Of a stretch of 56,529 bases of DNA, positions 33,224 through 39,973 are shown in pieces. The position numbers and the translations under genes were made by a program. The DNA is from a virus, in the IMG/VR virus record IMGVR_UViG_3300032291_001333, positions 1 through 56,529 of that record; one strand, written 5' to 3'. The notes under the pieces were generated by a model. The model had not been told where the DNA came from. It was given only the letters and a program-made list of their open reading frames with translations, and did not search any database. The stretch's first letter is position 1; the number at the start of each line of letters is the position of its first letter.

Positions 33224-34079
33224 GATTGCTATAAACCATTCCGTAATTGTTAATGCCAGCAGGCACATGCGCCTCAGGTTTTCTGATCAATTCATTTTTG
33301 AAAACCTTGTAATTCACATGATGATGCCAACGATTAAATCGCCAAACCACGCGAGCTACATCAGGATGCAAATCAGCAAGCATTTTGCTTTTTGGCATTG
33401 TTCCTTCTGCAGAATAAAAGTCTTTAGTGTTACCACCAGACATTCTTTGCGTAGTAACTTTGCCGCACAAAAACGCATTGAATTGAACAGTTACCAATCC
33501 ATCCTTTAATACACGCAAAGAAAGATCAGTATCCTCGTTATATCTGCCTCGCCATCTGTAAGGAATATCATTTCTAATCAATAAACATGAATATATGCGG
33601 GTGTTTAGAATGAATGCTGGCAATGCATCGGTTGATTTTGCAAACGAATAATAATTTGGACCTGCTATTGCTACGTTTTCATACCGCTCAACAAAATCTT
33701 CCATTGCACGAAGCGTAGCGCCAGTTCGAACTTCGTCTTTGGTGTTTTTGTATAATCGGTGAAACGCATCGAGGTTGTCGTCCATTACCCAATGCCATTT
33801 AGCGCCAGATGCGACTGCGTGATCCCAGCAGAAATTCCTTGCTGCGCCGGGACCCACACTTTTTGTTCTGCCAAGATCATCGCAAGTATCGTATTGATTC
33901 AAGTATTCTTCAGGCAAAACCATGATCTTATTCCGGCGAATTACTGAGGCATATTGCTCAAGCTCATGGCCCTCAACAACAATGAAGAAAGGAACTCCCA
34001 TCGCATCAAGCGCCTTTGCGGTAAGCCTGCTCTCCCACCGACCTTTTGAGACTATGTAAACAGGATGTTTAGGATTCAT
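33210..34079 (-). CDS. TET-associated-type glycosyltransferase (TAGT)
   Basis: A 289-aa GT-A enzyme. MNPKHPVYIVSKGRWESRLT is the typical N-terminus, VPFFIVVEGHELEQYA follows, and WHWVMDDN (about residues 95-102) supplies the metal-binding acidic site. RGRYNEDTDLSLRVLKDG is the catalytic-region motif. The family glycosylates hydroxymethylated bases in phage DNA when a TET/JBP oxygenase is present. I see no such oxygenase here, nor a dC-hydroxymethylase. ATG 34079 overlaps the preceding gene by 11 nt. Confidence 0.82.
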   Translation of the reverse strand: MNPKHPVYIVSKGRWESRLTAKALDAMGVPFFIVVEGHELEQYASVIRRNKIMVLPEEYLNQYDTCDDLGRTKSVGPGAARNFCWDHAVASGAKWHWVMDDNLDAFHRLYKNTKDEVRTGATLRAMEDFVERYENVAIAGPNYYSFAKSTDALPAFILNTRIYSCLLIRNDIPYRWRGRYNEDTDLSLRVLKDGLVTVQFNAFLCGKVTTQRMSGGNTKDFYSAEGTMPKSKMLADLHPDVARVVWRFNRWHHHVNYKVFKNELIRKPEAHVPAGINNYGMVYSNHANP

Positions 34080-34293
34080 AATCAACCCACAATCCACGTT
34101 GACGCTTTTCTAACTCTGGAAACCAAATAGCTTTTGTTTTTGGCGTTAATTTTTGACCAATCAATGTTGCAAACTTTTCCAAGTCCTCTTGATTTCTGAA
34201 CCGTATATTTATTGCTGCAAACGGTTTTTTTTCATCTTGGACAAATTCAGGCATTCCTACCCACTCACCGCGCCAATCAAAATTGTTTTCCAT
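34069..34293 (-). CDS. Small conserved phage protein (MPEFVQ type)
   Basis: A 74-aa protein, MENNFDWRGEWVGMPEFVQD, with FRNQEDLEKFATLIGQKLTP and AIWFPELEKRQRG. I recall this family as a frequent neighbour of phage ParB or glycosyltransferase genes; the function is unknown. It overlaps the TAGT gene, so the two are likely made together. Confidence 0.7.
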   Translation of the reverse strand: MENNFDWRGEWVGMPEFVQDEKKPFAAINIRFRNQEDLEKFATLIGQKLTPKTKAIWFPELEKRQRGLWVDYES

Positions 34294-34298
34294 GATTT

Positions 34299-34631
34299 TT
34301 ATTTAAGCATCTTATCGACGTTGCGGTTCGTCGCCTCTTGGCTGCGCCAGATTTCGATACGAGCCTGCGCGGCAATCATGTCCCATCGAAGCTTCTCTTC
34401 AATCTCGACAGCCTCTCGGATGCCTTTGAGCAGGTCCTGATACTCAGGGTGCGCGTATGCCCAATGCTCGCGCTCGGCTATGGTCTTTTCCGGAGACTCA
34501 CGGAACAGGATCGCCTTCTTCGACTTGCGAAACTCTTCCAGATAAATTCGTTCTGCTCGCGCCTTTGCATACTTCGGTGCGTTCTTCAGGATGTAATTCA
34601 CTGCGTCATTCGGATCAATATCAAAACTCAT
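34299..34631 (-). CDS. Conserved early helical protein
   Basis: A 110-aa protein starting MSFDIDPNDAVNYILKNAPK, then ARAERIYLEEFRKSKKAILF, AYAHPEYQDLLKGIREAVEI and ARIEIWRSQEATNR. The pattern is common in phage early and recombination regions; the function is unknown. ATG 34631 overlaps the nuclease TGA. Confidence 0.72.
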   Translation of the reverse strand: MSFDIDPNDAVNYILKNAPKYAKARAERIYLEEFRKSKKAILFRESPEKTIAEREHWAYAHPEYQDLLKGIREAVEIEEKLRWDMIAAQARIEIWRSQEATNRNVDKMLK

Positions 34632-34942
34632 TTCATCACCTCTCTCAGTAGTTGTATTGCATTTCCACTCTTGACCATCTTCCCGGTAAACCGGAACACC
34701 GTCCAACCTATCGCTGCAGCTTCATTGTATTTCTCACAATCCGCCTCAAATCCGCTTCCTCTCGTATGCCTCCCTCCGCTCCATGTCCCACCTTCAATCT
34801 CGACCGCAATCGACTGATCCAGCCATGCAAAGTCAAATCGCCACTTTCTCACCGGATGGAAGCGATGCTCAGTCACGTAGCCTCCGATCCCAACCATCTT
34901 CAACTGAGACTCAAACAGGACTTCTAGCTGACTACGCTCCAC
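34628..34942 (-). CDS. Vsr/PD-(D/E)XK-like nuclease
   Basis: A 104-aa enzyme. RKWRFDFAWLDQSIAVEIEG gives the D-(x)n-ExE acidic pattern, followed by GTWSGGRHTRGSGFEADCEK and WTVFRFTGKMVKSGNAIQL. The layout fits very-short-patch-repair-like or DUF559-like endonucleases. GTG 34942 is chosen because an ATG at 35104 would overlap the DUF7696-like gene by 180 nt; AAGGGG lies upstream. The length matches the minimal nuclease core. Confidence 0.7.
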   Translation of the reverse strand: MERSQLEVLFESQLKMVGIGGYVTEHRFHPVRKWRFDFAWLDQSIAVEIEGGTWSGGRHTRGSGFEADCEKYNEAAAIGWTVFRFTGKMVKSGNAIQLLREVMK

Positions 34943-35136
34943 ATGCCGCGCTGCCCCTTGTTTCCCGCCGTCCACTGCTGGCGGATGTCTCGCTCCAGAT
35001 TCTGCCTTCGCGGCTGGTGTAGCTTTACTAGATAGCCTTGCAGCCACACCTTCCCATCCGGTCCGCGTCGAATTCTTTCTGCGATTAGGTGTCTTACTTC
35101 GCATCGGTGTCTGTATTCTTCTGATTGATTATCCAT
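34924..35136 (-). CDS. DUF7696-like small protein
   Basis: A 70-aa basic protein, MDNQSEEYRHRCEVRHLIAE, continuing to ERDIRQQWTAGNKGQRGMW. The RHRCEVR and ERDxRQQWxxGNKGxRG motifs are familiar from phage early genes. It overlaps the nuclease by 19 nt. The function is unknown. Confidence 0.68.
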   Translation of the reverse strand: MDNQSEEYRHRCEVRHLIAERIRRGPDGKVWLQGYLVKLHQPRRQNLERDIRQQWTAGNKGQRGMWSVVS

Positions 35137-35148
35137 CTCGTCACCTTA

Positions 35149-35355
35149 TCAGGTATTCGCTGTTGCGTATACCACTATTTGCTTTGCGTAGTTTATTTCG
35201 CACATTGCGCAGACTCGACGGCCATCGTGGTTGTCGTGCAAAACTTTCTTGCCAACTTTAAAACCGCCAGTGCTAAACATCTTGCAGGCAGTGTCATTGC
35301 CTATCCAGATGTGCGCCGCAGTATTCTTACGCTTCTGATTAAATAGATATTTCAT
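35149..35355 (-). CDS. Small Cys-containing phage protein
   Basis: A 68-aa protein with AAHIWIGNDTACKMFSTGGF and DNHDGRRVCAMCEINYAK. The spaced Cys and His residues could hold zinc. Similar short proteins are common in phages. It is the first gene downstream of the non-coding region 35356-35979. Confidence 0.68.
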   Translation of the reverse strand: MKYLFNQKRKNTAAHIWIGNDTACKMFSTGGFKVGKKVLHDNHDGRRVCAMCEINYAKQIVVYATANT

Positions 35356-35481
35356 GAGGGTTTCCTATACCAACCGAGGGAGTAAGGGAGCAGAGGAGCC
35401 AAAACATCCCCAACCCATAATTAAATGAGTTAGGGAGTCTTGGCGTCACCAACGTCGGTCGTTCGGTCGCTGTTGTCGCCA

Positions 35482-35553
35482 GAAGAGAGAGCATCATCTC
35501 TTCATAAATCGGGGATTTTGACGTTGATGCGTCAAGTCTGTCTGCCCCCGATT
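35482..35553. other. Chain of hairpins
   Basis: A 7-bp perfect stem, GAAGAGA-N8-TCTCTTC (35482-35503), is followed by an outer stem, AATCGGGG/CCCCGATT (35507-35514 with 35546-35553), enclosing an inner stem, TTGACG/CGTCAA (35518-35535). All arms are perfect. It could be RNA structure on either strand or origin structure. Confidence 0.6.
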
Positions 35554-35744
35554 GACTGTCAGTTTTATCCTGTGATGTTATCTAGGGAACCTTCAGCCAA
35601 CTTCCGCAGATTGCCGTTCAGCAGCCTTCTTGTCGGCACGACCAATACGAGTAAGAACGTAACGGGGATGCGATCCGGACAGTTTGCACTGGAGCCATCT
35701 TCTCTACCTCCCCTACACCGATAAAACCTCGTATCGGCCCGTTC

Positions 35745-35898
35745 AAAAGAAAAAATCATACGGCTTGGGTTTCAGGTCGCGGTGATGATGGGCGCAAGCA
35801 ATACGAGCAGTCGCTCATCAAGACCGAAACCCAATGCGTATGATTTCGTCGTATTGCTTTACGCTCCACCGCTGAAGCGACCCGTCTTTTTCACAGGC
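35745..35898 (-). ncRNA. Candidate structured non-coding RNA or attenuator
   Basis: From the promoter at 35905-35933, transcription would start near 35898. The RNA holds two crossing pairings. In one, 35796-35806 pairs with 35849-35859 (11 bp, perfect: AAGCAATACGA/TCGTATTGCTT). In the other, 35753-35773 pairs with 35826-35846 (21 bp with 2 mismatches), extended by 35775-35778/35822-35825 and 35783-35788/35815-35820. The long stem runs straight into ATTTTTTCTTTT, so it ends like an intrinsic terminator at about 35745. The two pairings cross and may be alternatives. No known RNA family is recognised. Confidence 0.6.
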
Positions 35899-35904
35899 AG
35901 GTGA

Positions 35905-35933
35905 ATCTTAAATCGTGCATCACCCAATGTCAA
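35905..35933 (-). promoter_or_regulatory. Strong leftward promoter
   Basis: On the minus strand -35 is a perfect TTGACA (35928-35933), the spacer is 17 bp, and -10 is TAAGAT (35905-35910). It reads toward the structured RNA and, beyond the T-run, toward the early operon at 35355. It lacks the GGAAAGGCG element of the other early promoters. Confidence 0.75.
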
Positions 35934-35973
35934 GCAGTATCGGGCAATAACTACCAACCACTTATGACCAAAA

Positions 35974-35988
35974 ACGAAATCATTTCGT
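35974..35988 (-). terminator. Small hairpin at the primase-gene end
   Basis: ACGAAAT-N-ATTTCGT is a perfect inverted repeat overlapping the stop of the Toprim gene. It is followed on the minus strand by TTTTT. It is AT-rich with a tiny loop, so it is at best a weak terminator; it might instead be a protein site. Confidence 0.4.
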
Positions 35989-36828
35989 ATTTGACATCAA
36001 CTCTCGCAGCAACTTGACCGCCGCCCAAAGCCCTTCCCGCTGGTAATAGTCGTTGAAATCGTCGCCCTCGACCGGAGACATCAACCAAGGCAGTCCCGTC
36101 GATCTGGCGGCGTTCTGGCCCGTCCTTGAGGCATCATTGTCGGCCACCACAACCCGATCACCACCGATCCGCTCGGCCACGTAGACCAGATTGGATGCCG
36201 AAAAGCATACCCACACCTCGCAGGACTTGTGCATGGCGTCGGCAGCAGCCTTGATGGACAGCGCCGTCGCGTAGCCTTCGCAGAGGATTTTGACTGCCGG
36301 ATACCGCTTCTTCCCCATGATAAACACCGCGCCCTTCGTTTCGCCTCCGGCCAGAAACTTCTTCTCCCCATGACCGTTGATCCGCTGGATGCTGGTCAGC
36401 TTGTTGGTCTTGAAATTCCTCATCGGGACGATCAACTCGTTCTCCAATACCATCGCAATCGCGTCAGGAAAGCCTTTGCGCTCAAGATAGGGGTGATTTG
36501 AGGGCTTGGCCCTACCGACCGCGCTCTGAGCGATTATGGAGGCCCTGTGACGCCTTCCGGCCTCTTCCCTGTCGGCCTTCTCCCGCTCCATCCGCAGCTT
36601 CAGGGGATCGACAATTTCAATCCGCTCTCCCTTCGGAGGCCATGTCGCGTAGCCTTCCATCGTCGCCCAATTCCGGACGACTCCCTTGCTGCCGTCGAAC
36701 AGGTAGGCCCCGTTGCGCTTGCGAGGCTTGTCCGTGGTCGGCACCCGGTGCCACCTTCCATCTGAAATCAGGTGATTGATGCTCAGCCCGTAGGCTGATG
36801 CATGTTGTAAAAAGTCCATGTCAGCCAT
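35980..36828 (-). CDS. Toprim primase-like protein
   Basis: A 282-aa protein. The N-terminal 120 residues match the beta-rich start of phage primase-like Toprim proteins (ISDGRWHRVPTTDKPRKRNG; GAYLFDGSKGVVRNW). Toprim motifs follow: ILCEGYATALS (E184) and VVVADNDASRTG (D230, D232), then EGDDFNDYYQREG. The enzyme would make primers or unwind with the neighbouring helicase. It lacks an obvious zinc finger. It overlaps the helicase gene by 8 nt. Confidence 0.85.
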   Translation of the reverse strand: MADMDFLQHASAYGLSINHLISDGRWHRVPTTDKPRKRNGAYLFDGSKGVVRNWATMEGYATWPPKGERIEIVDPLKLRMEREKADREEAGRRHRASIIAQSAVGRAKPSNHPYLERKGFPDAIAMVLENELIVPMRNFKTNKLTSIQRINGHGEKKFLAGGETKGAVFIMGKKRYPAVKILCEGYATALSIKAAADAMHKSCEVWVCFSASNLVYVAERIGGDRVVVADNDASRTGQNAARSTGLPWLMSPVEGDDFNDYYQREGLWAAVKLLRELMSNTK

Positions 36829-38359
36829 CCGCCAGTTTAGTGAATTTCTGCTTAGCTACCCGGTGCCGGTAAGCAATCAACATGCGTCGGACATTATTCC
36901 GGACGACCTCACGCGGCACAACATTCGTGTCGATGTGATACGCGGACCTAGGCCAAGTCCCGTAGACGTTCCGATACTGAGCCAAGGCAAACTTCTCAGC
37001 GCCGAAACGGTCAGCCCCTTTGATGTCTGCAGCGATGTGGCAAATTTCCTTCCAGACCAGCTTCTTGTCCTTCTGCCAGTCGTTCTTTGCCTTCATCCAC
37101 ATGTCGAGTTCGGACAGTTGACCGGCCCGCTCCTCGACCGTGCTGCGACGGACAGGACGCTCAGCGCCGCATGCAGGGCAAATCTTCTGCGTATGAATAA
37201 ACCCGCAGGAGTGACACTTGCTGTCCTTCTTCTCTTCGGGAGTCTTTTCCTTGCGCAGCTTTGCATCCAAGGCACCTGAGTCAAGTTCGGCAATACCGTT
37301 CTCAAATACAGTCTGCGTGTCATCCATAAACCGCAGCATGTTGCCCGCGTGATCCAGCCACAGAGCGAATTCCTTGCCGGGGTGCGAACGCATCACACGG
37401 CCTAGCTGCTGGATGTGACCCGACAGAGACTTGCGATACGGACGCGCACCGATGCCAATCTTGATGTCCGTGACGTCAAAGCCCTTCGCCAGAGCCTCGC
37501 AGGAAATCAGCCCGACAATCTCGGAATCAGCCTTGCGAAACTCTTCGATCAGTTCACGGCGGCGATCATTATTCCCATCCTTGTAGCTAATCTGCTGGAA
37601 GTTAAAGCCTCGCGCCTGAAACTGACGGCAAAGCTCCTCACCGTGAGCGACGGTCGCAGAGAATGCAATGGTCTTCGCCGGTCCACCGAAATACTGCGAC
37701 GACTTCTGCATCCACTCTTCTACAACGTCACCGACGATCTGGATGCCGCGCTTCTCCATCTCAGCGTCCTTCCACTCGCCGTCGAACTTCACTTCAGCGC
37801 CGGTCATGTCAATCTCTTTTGCCGCATAGGCTTTCAACGGCACCAGCCAGCCCTGCTCGATCAGGCGATTGGTCGTCGTGCTGTTGACGACATTGGTGAA
37901 TATTTTGTCCATGCCCTTCGTGAATGGAGTCGCCGTCAGCCCGATGACGCGGATGTCAGTTCCCTCGACAAAATTCAGGACGCTCTGATACAGCGTGTGA
38001 CACTCGTCCCAAAGCACAAGCTTCGGCATGTCCTCGATCTTGCGCCGCGCCAGAGTCTGCGCAGATACAACCTGAATATGCTCCCACGGACGCGCCCGCC
38101 AGTGGTCGGCCTGCATGACGCCGTGCTGAATGCCGTAGCGGTCCAGCGTAGTCGAAGTCTGGTCAACCAGTGCCACTCGGTCGCACACAAAGAATGCGCG
38201 TGAAGATTTTTTCTGAGCTTCACCAAGCAAGTGAGACGCCGTTACCGTCTTACCGCTGCCTGTCGGAGCCACCAAAATCTGTGACTGATGACCCCCACGA
38301 AACCCTTCCCTCAAATCCTCTACGCTCTTCTCTTGATAGTCCCTCAAATCAATAATCAC
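36821..38359 (-). CDS. DEAD/DEAH-family SF2 helicase with zinc ribbon
   Basis: A 512-aa protein. Walker A is APTGSGKT (31-38), motif II is WDECH (117-121), motif III is LTATPF (141-146), and motif VI is QQLGRVMRS (about 325). Residues about 385-402 form a zinc ribbon (CHSCGFIHTQKICPACG). It resembles phage UvsW/RadD-like helicases that act in replication, recombination and restart. The GTG start at 38359 has GGAG upstream. It follows the ParB-like gene and the palindromic element 38392-38441. Confidence 0.88.
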   Translation of the reverse strand: MIIDLRDYQEKSVEDLREGFRGGHQSQILVAPTGSGKTVTASHLLGEAQKKSSRAFFVCDRVALVDQTSTTLDRYGIQHGVMQADHWRARPWEHIQVVSAQTLARRKIEDMPKLVLWDECHTLYQSVLNFVEGTDIRVIGLTATPFTKGMDKIFTNVVNSTTTNRLIEQGWLVPLKAYAAKEIDMTGAEVKFDGEWKDAEMEKRGIQIVGDVVEEWMQKSSQYFGGPAKTIAFSATVAHGEELCRQFQARGFNFQQISYKDGNNDRRRELIEEFRKADSEIVGLISCEALAKGFDVTDIKIGIGARPYRKSLSGHIQQLGRVMRSHPGKEFALWLDHAGNMLRFMDDTQTVFENGIAELDSGALDAKLRKEKTPEEKKDSKCHSCGFIHTQKICPACGAERPVRRSTVEERAGQLSELDMWMKAKNDWQKDKKLVWKEICHIAADIKGADRFGAEKFALAQYRNVYGTWPRSAYHIDTNVVPREVVRNNVRRMLIAYRHRVAKQKFTKLADG

Positions 38360-38391
38360 TCATTTTCTCCACGATTAAAAATCTAATCAGA

Positions 38392-38441
38392 TAATTACGC
38401 AAAATTGCGTAATTAAATATCAAAAAAACCTTATAAATCAA
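38392..38441. repeat. 50-bp palindromic element, copy 2
   Basis: An 11-bp-arm palindrome, TAATTACGCAA-AA-TTGCGTAATTA (38392-38415), is followed by an A-run and CCTTATAAATCAA. It is an inverted copy of 28192-28241 (47 of 50 positions by eye). It fills the gap between the ParB-like gene stop and the helicase start, so it can act as operator for the helicase or as a ParB-type site. A possible promoter, TTGCGT-17 bp-TTTAAT, overlaps it on the minus strand. Confidence 0.75.
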
Positions 38442-38446
38442 CGATG

Positions 38447-39262
38447 CTACTTCTCAGATTTCTTCATTTTGTTGGAAAGATAATTTAACTGTCTGGTCTG
38501 CTCGGCGCACTTGTTTTGCCACTCGTCCCGCGATTGCGTCAGGGACATGATCTGATCGTGCAGCTTCTTAAATTCGGCAACCTGCACACCGTTTCTGACA
38601 GCCTCGCAGGCAGAAAGCTCAACCGACAGGGCATGGTAGTTCTGCGAAAGCTCCTCGTATTCCTTCTGCAGCTTGGTGTATTGCGACAGGGGGACAGTCT
38701 CCTCGCGCTTTACTGGTGCCTTGGGTTCAGGCTTATTCACGGCCTCGCGCTGCTTATCCGGAGACTGCTTGGCAAGCTTAGCGGCCTTTGATACCGGCAT
38801 CTCGCCCTTCATGACTGCATTTTGAATCTCAGGGACTGCAGTGGTTGCGGCCTTCGCGTCAGTCATCGTCCTCGCGGATACACCGGCAATTGCAGCAGCC
38901 TTCATGACTGACATCTTCAGGGCGGAAGCAACGCTTACTGATGGGCGTCCTGATGCTTCAACCCAATCCGCCATCTTCGCAATAGCAAAGGCTACCTGAC
39001 TCTGTGATCCATGACGGCGGTGCAGGTTCATTGACAGCACAAAGCCTGCAGGATCGCCGCCGTCATACTCGATCATCGGAGGCTTTTTGACGTTCAGTTC
39101 TGCGCAGGCGCGATAGCGGTGCCAGCCGTCAAGAATCTTGCCTTCATACAGGACAATCGGATTGCGGACGCCATTCGCGTCGATGTCATCAATCAGAGCC
39201 TTGAAAGACTCTTCGTCCATCGCGGACCATGACGCACTCAGAGGATGCTGTTGATATTTCAT
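38447..39262 (-). CDS. ParB-like protein with coiled-coil tail
   Basis: A 271-aa protein. Residues 1-95 form a ParB N-terminal domain (GVRNPIVLYEGKILDGWHRY, with G-W-H-R-Y-R-A at 46-52; MNLHRRHGSQSQVAFAIAKM). Residues about 105-135 form an HTH (VASALKMSVMKAAAIAGVSA). Residues 195-268 form a coiled coil. Phage ParB-like proteins can bind specific DNA, act as CTP switches or nick DNA. It sits directly beside a palindrome (38392-38415) that is a natural site for it. No ParA is present. ATG 39262 overlaps the HTH-gene stop (ATGA). Confidence 0.83.
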   Translation of the reverse strand: MKYQQHPLSASWSAMDEESFKALIDDIDANGVRNPIVLYEGKILDGWHRYRACAELNVKKPPMIEYDGGDPAGFVLSMNLHRRHGSQSQVAFAIAKMADWVEASGRPSVSVASALKMSVMKAAAIAGVSARTMTDAKAATTAVPEIQNAVMKGEMPVSKAAKLAKQSPDKQREAVNKPEPKAPVKREETVPLSQYTKLQKEYEELSQNYHALSVELSACEAVRNGVQVAEFKKLHDQIMSLTQSRDEWQNKCAEQTRQLNYLSNKMKKSEK

Positions 39263-39498
39263 TTTTCGTCTCTCAGTTCGGGCCAAATCTGCGCCCATGT
39301 TTTCGGGAATAGTTCTTTGCGGCCAATCTTGCCGCTAGTTGTTACTTCCATCGGGTAGGCCAGCAGCACCAGCTTTCCATCAGGAATCCGCTTCATCTTC
39401 CGCCAGTCGCTGACGGTAGACCACGCACAGTCGGCCAAGGTGGCAGTGTTTGCCGTCCCGCCCAAAGTGTCGATGATTTTGCTAGGGGTGATGCGCAC
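39259..39498 (-). CDS. Cro/carph-isopro-type HTH regulator
   Basis: A 79-aa protein, MRITPSKIIDTLGGTANTAT, with ADCAWSTVSDWRKMKRIPDG as the recognition helix region, ending KTWAQIWPELRDEK. It fits the small HTH family often annotated as carph-isopro. Its GTG start has GGAG upstream. It is the first gene of the leftward transcript, so it likely controls the overlapping promoters just upstream. Confidence 0.82.
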   Translation of the reverse strand: MRITPSKIIDTLGGTANTATLADCAWSTVSDWRKMKRIPDGKLVLLAYPMEVTTSGKIGRKELFPKTWAQIWPELRDEK

Positions 39499-39524
39499 TT
39501 TTTGACTCCGGTTGTTTTAAGGTG

Positions 39525-39553
39525 TTGACATCATATCCGTGTTGGCGTATATT
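39525..39553 (+). promoter_or_regulatory. Rightward promoter of the recombination operon
   Basis: On the plus strand -35 is TTGACA (39525-39530), the spacer is 17 bp, and -10 is TATATT (39548-39553), preceded by TTGGCG. The transcript would start near 39560, 31 bp before the ATG at 39591. Confidence 0.78.
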
Positions 39554-39558
39554 CGCAA
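39530..39558 (-). promoter_or_regulatory. Leftward promoter facing and overlapping the rightward one
   Basis: On the minus strand -35 is TTGCGA (39553-39558), the spacer is 17 bp, and -10 is TATGAT (39530-39535). Its -10 overlaps the rightward -35 and vice versa, so polymerase can use only one at a time. The transcript would start near 39523, 25 bp before the GTG of the HTH gene. Confidence 0.6.
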
Positions 39559-39590
39559 CTGCCAATAACGGCGAGAGGAAAGGAGTAGCA

Positions 39591-39812
39591 ATGACTACGA
39601 TGTTGAACAAAGCAGTGAAGCGCAAGTCGGTCGGATCACACAGGGGCAGACGGTTTATCGTGACCCTTGAGCCGGGTGATGTGATTGGCTTTCGGGCCGA
39701 GAGGACCCGCAAGACGTTTTACACCACCCTCGCGGCCTGTTACGACATGGCGGTTCGCCAGCATGTCTTGGCAGAGAAGGCGGCAAAGAAGAAAAAGAAG
39801 GGCGGTGCATGA
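39591..39812 (+). CDS. Small basic protein, first rightward gene
   Basis: A 73-aa basic protein, MTTMLNKAVKRKSVGSHRGR, with DVIGFRAERTRKTFYTTLAA and a polylysine end (AAKKKKKGGA). AGGAAAGGAG precedes ATG 39591, which overrides an upstream in-frame start. It is likely nucleic-acid binding and its stop overlaps the next start. The KKKKKGGA end echoes the KKGG motif of the virion proteins. Confidence 0.78.
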   Translation: MTTMLNKAVKRKSVGSHRGRRFIVTLEPGDVIGFRAERTRKTFYTTLAACYDMAVRQHVLAEKAAKKKKKGGA

Positions 39813-39973
39813 TGGACGCTTGGCATCATCAACTGATGCTTGAACGTGAGCAGCAACTGCAGGAGGCGCTACTTCGCGCCGAGACGAGCCAAGCCTCGCA
39901 AGAGGATTGGGAAATTATCTACTTTGAATGTGGACTGAAAAGGAAAACTGAAAATGAGCTTAACCGTAGCTAA
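39809..39973 (+). CDS. Small helical protein (54 aa)
   Basis: This frame reads MMDAWHHQLMLEREQQLQEA, with SQEDWEIIYFECGLKRK. It overlaps the previous stop (ATGATGG) and the SSB-like gene start. The helical DAWHHQLMLEREQQL start is familiar from small phage proteins near SSB genes. The function is unknown. Confidence 0.65.
   Translation: MMDAWHHQLMLEREQQLQEALLRAETSQASQEDWEIIYFECGLKRKTENELNRS

Larger units (their letters stand above)
35356..35979. other. Gene-free region with multiple hairpins
   Basis: About 620 bp hold no convincing gene. Open frames here are short, lack ribosome sites and do not resemble proteins. The region holds a hairpin chain (35482-35553), a hairpin at 35718-35737, and a large stem with a crossing pairing (35753-35859). 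A strong leftward promoter lies at 35905-35933. It is best read as regulatory RNA or origin sequence, between the primase-like gene and the early operon. Confidence 0.7.

Noticed and set aside
34943-35104. N-terminal extension of the Vsr-like nuclease to an ATG at 35104
   Set aside because: It would overlap the DUF7696-like gene by about 180 bp and adds low-complexity sequence; the GTG at 34942 fits better.
35565-35759. 64-aa minus-strand frame and a short protein-like stretch in the gene-free region
   Set aside because: A brief stretch reads like a basic peptide in another frame but a stop lies just upstream and there is no start or ribosome site; it could be a gene remnant but is not supported.
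37415-38203. 262-aa plus-strand frame opposite the helicase
   Set aside because: Shadow frame; helicase motifs are all on the other strand.
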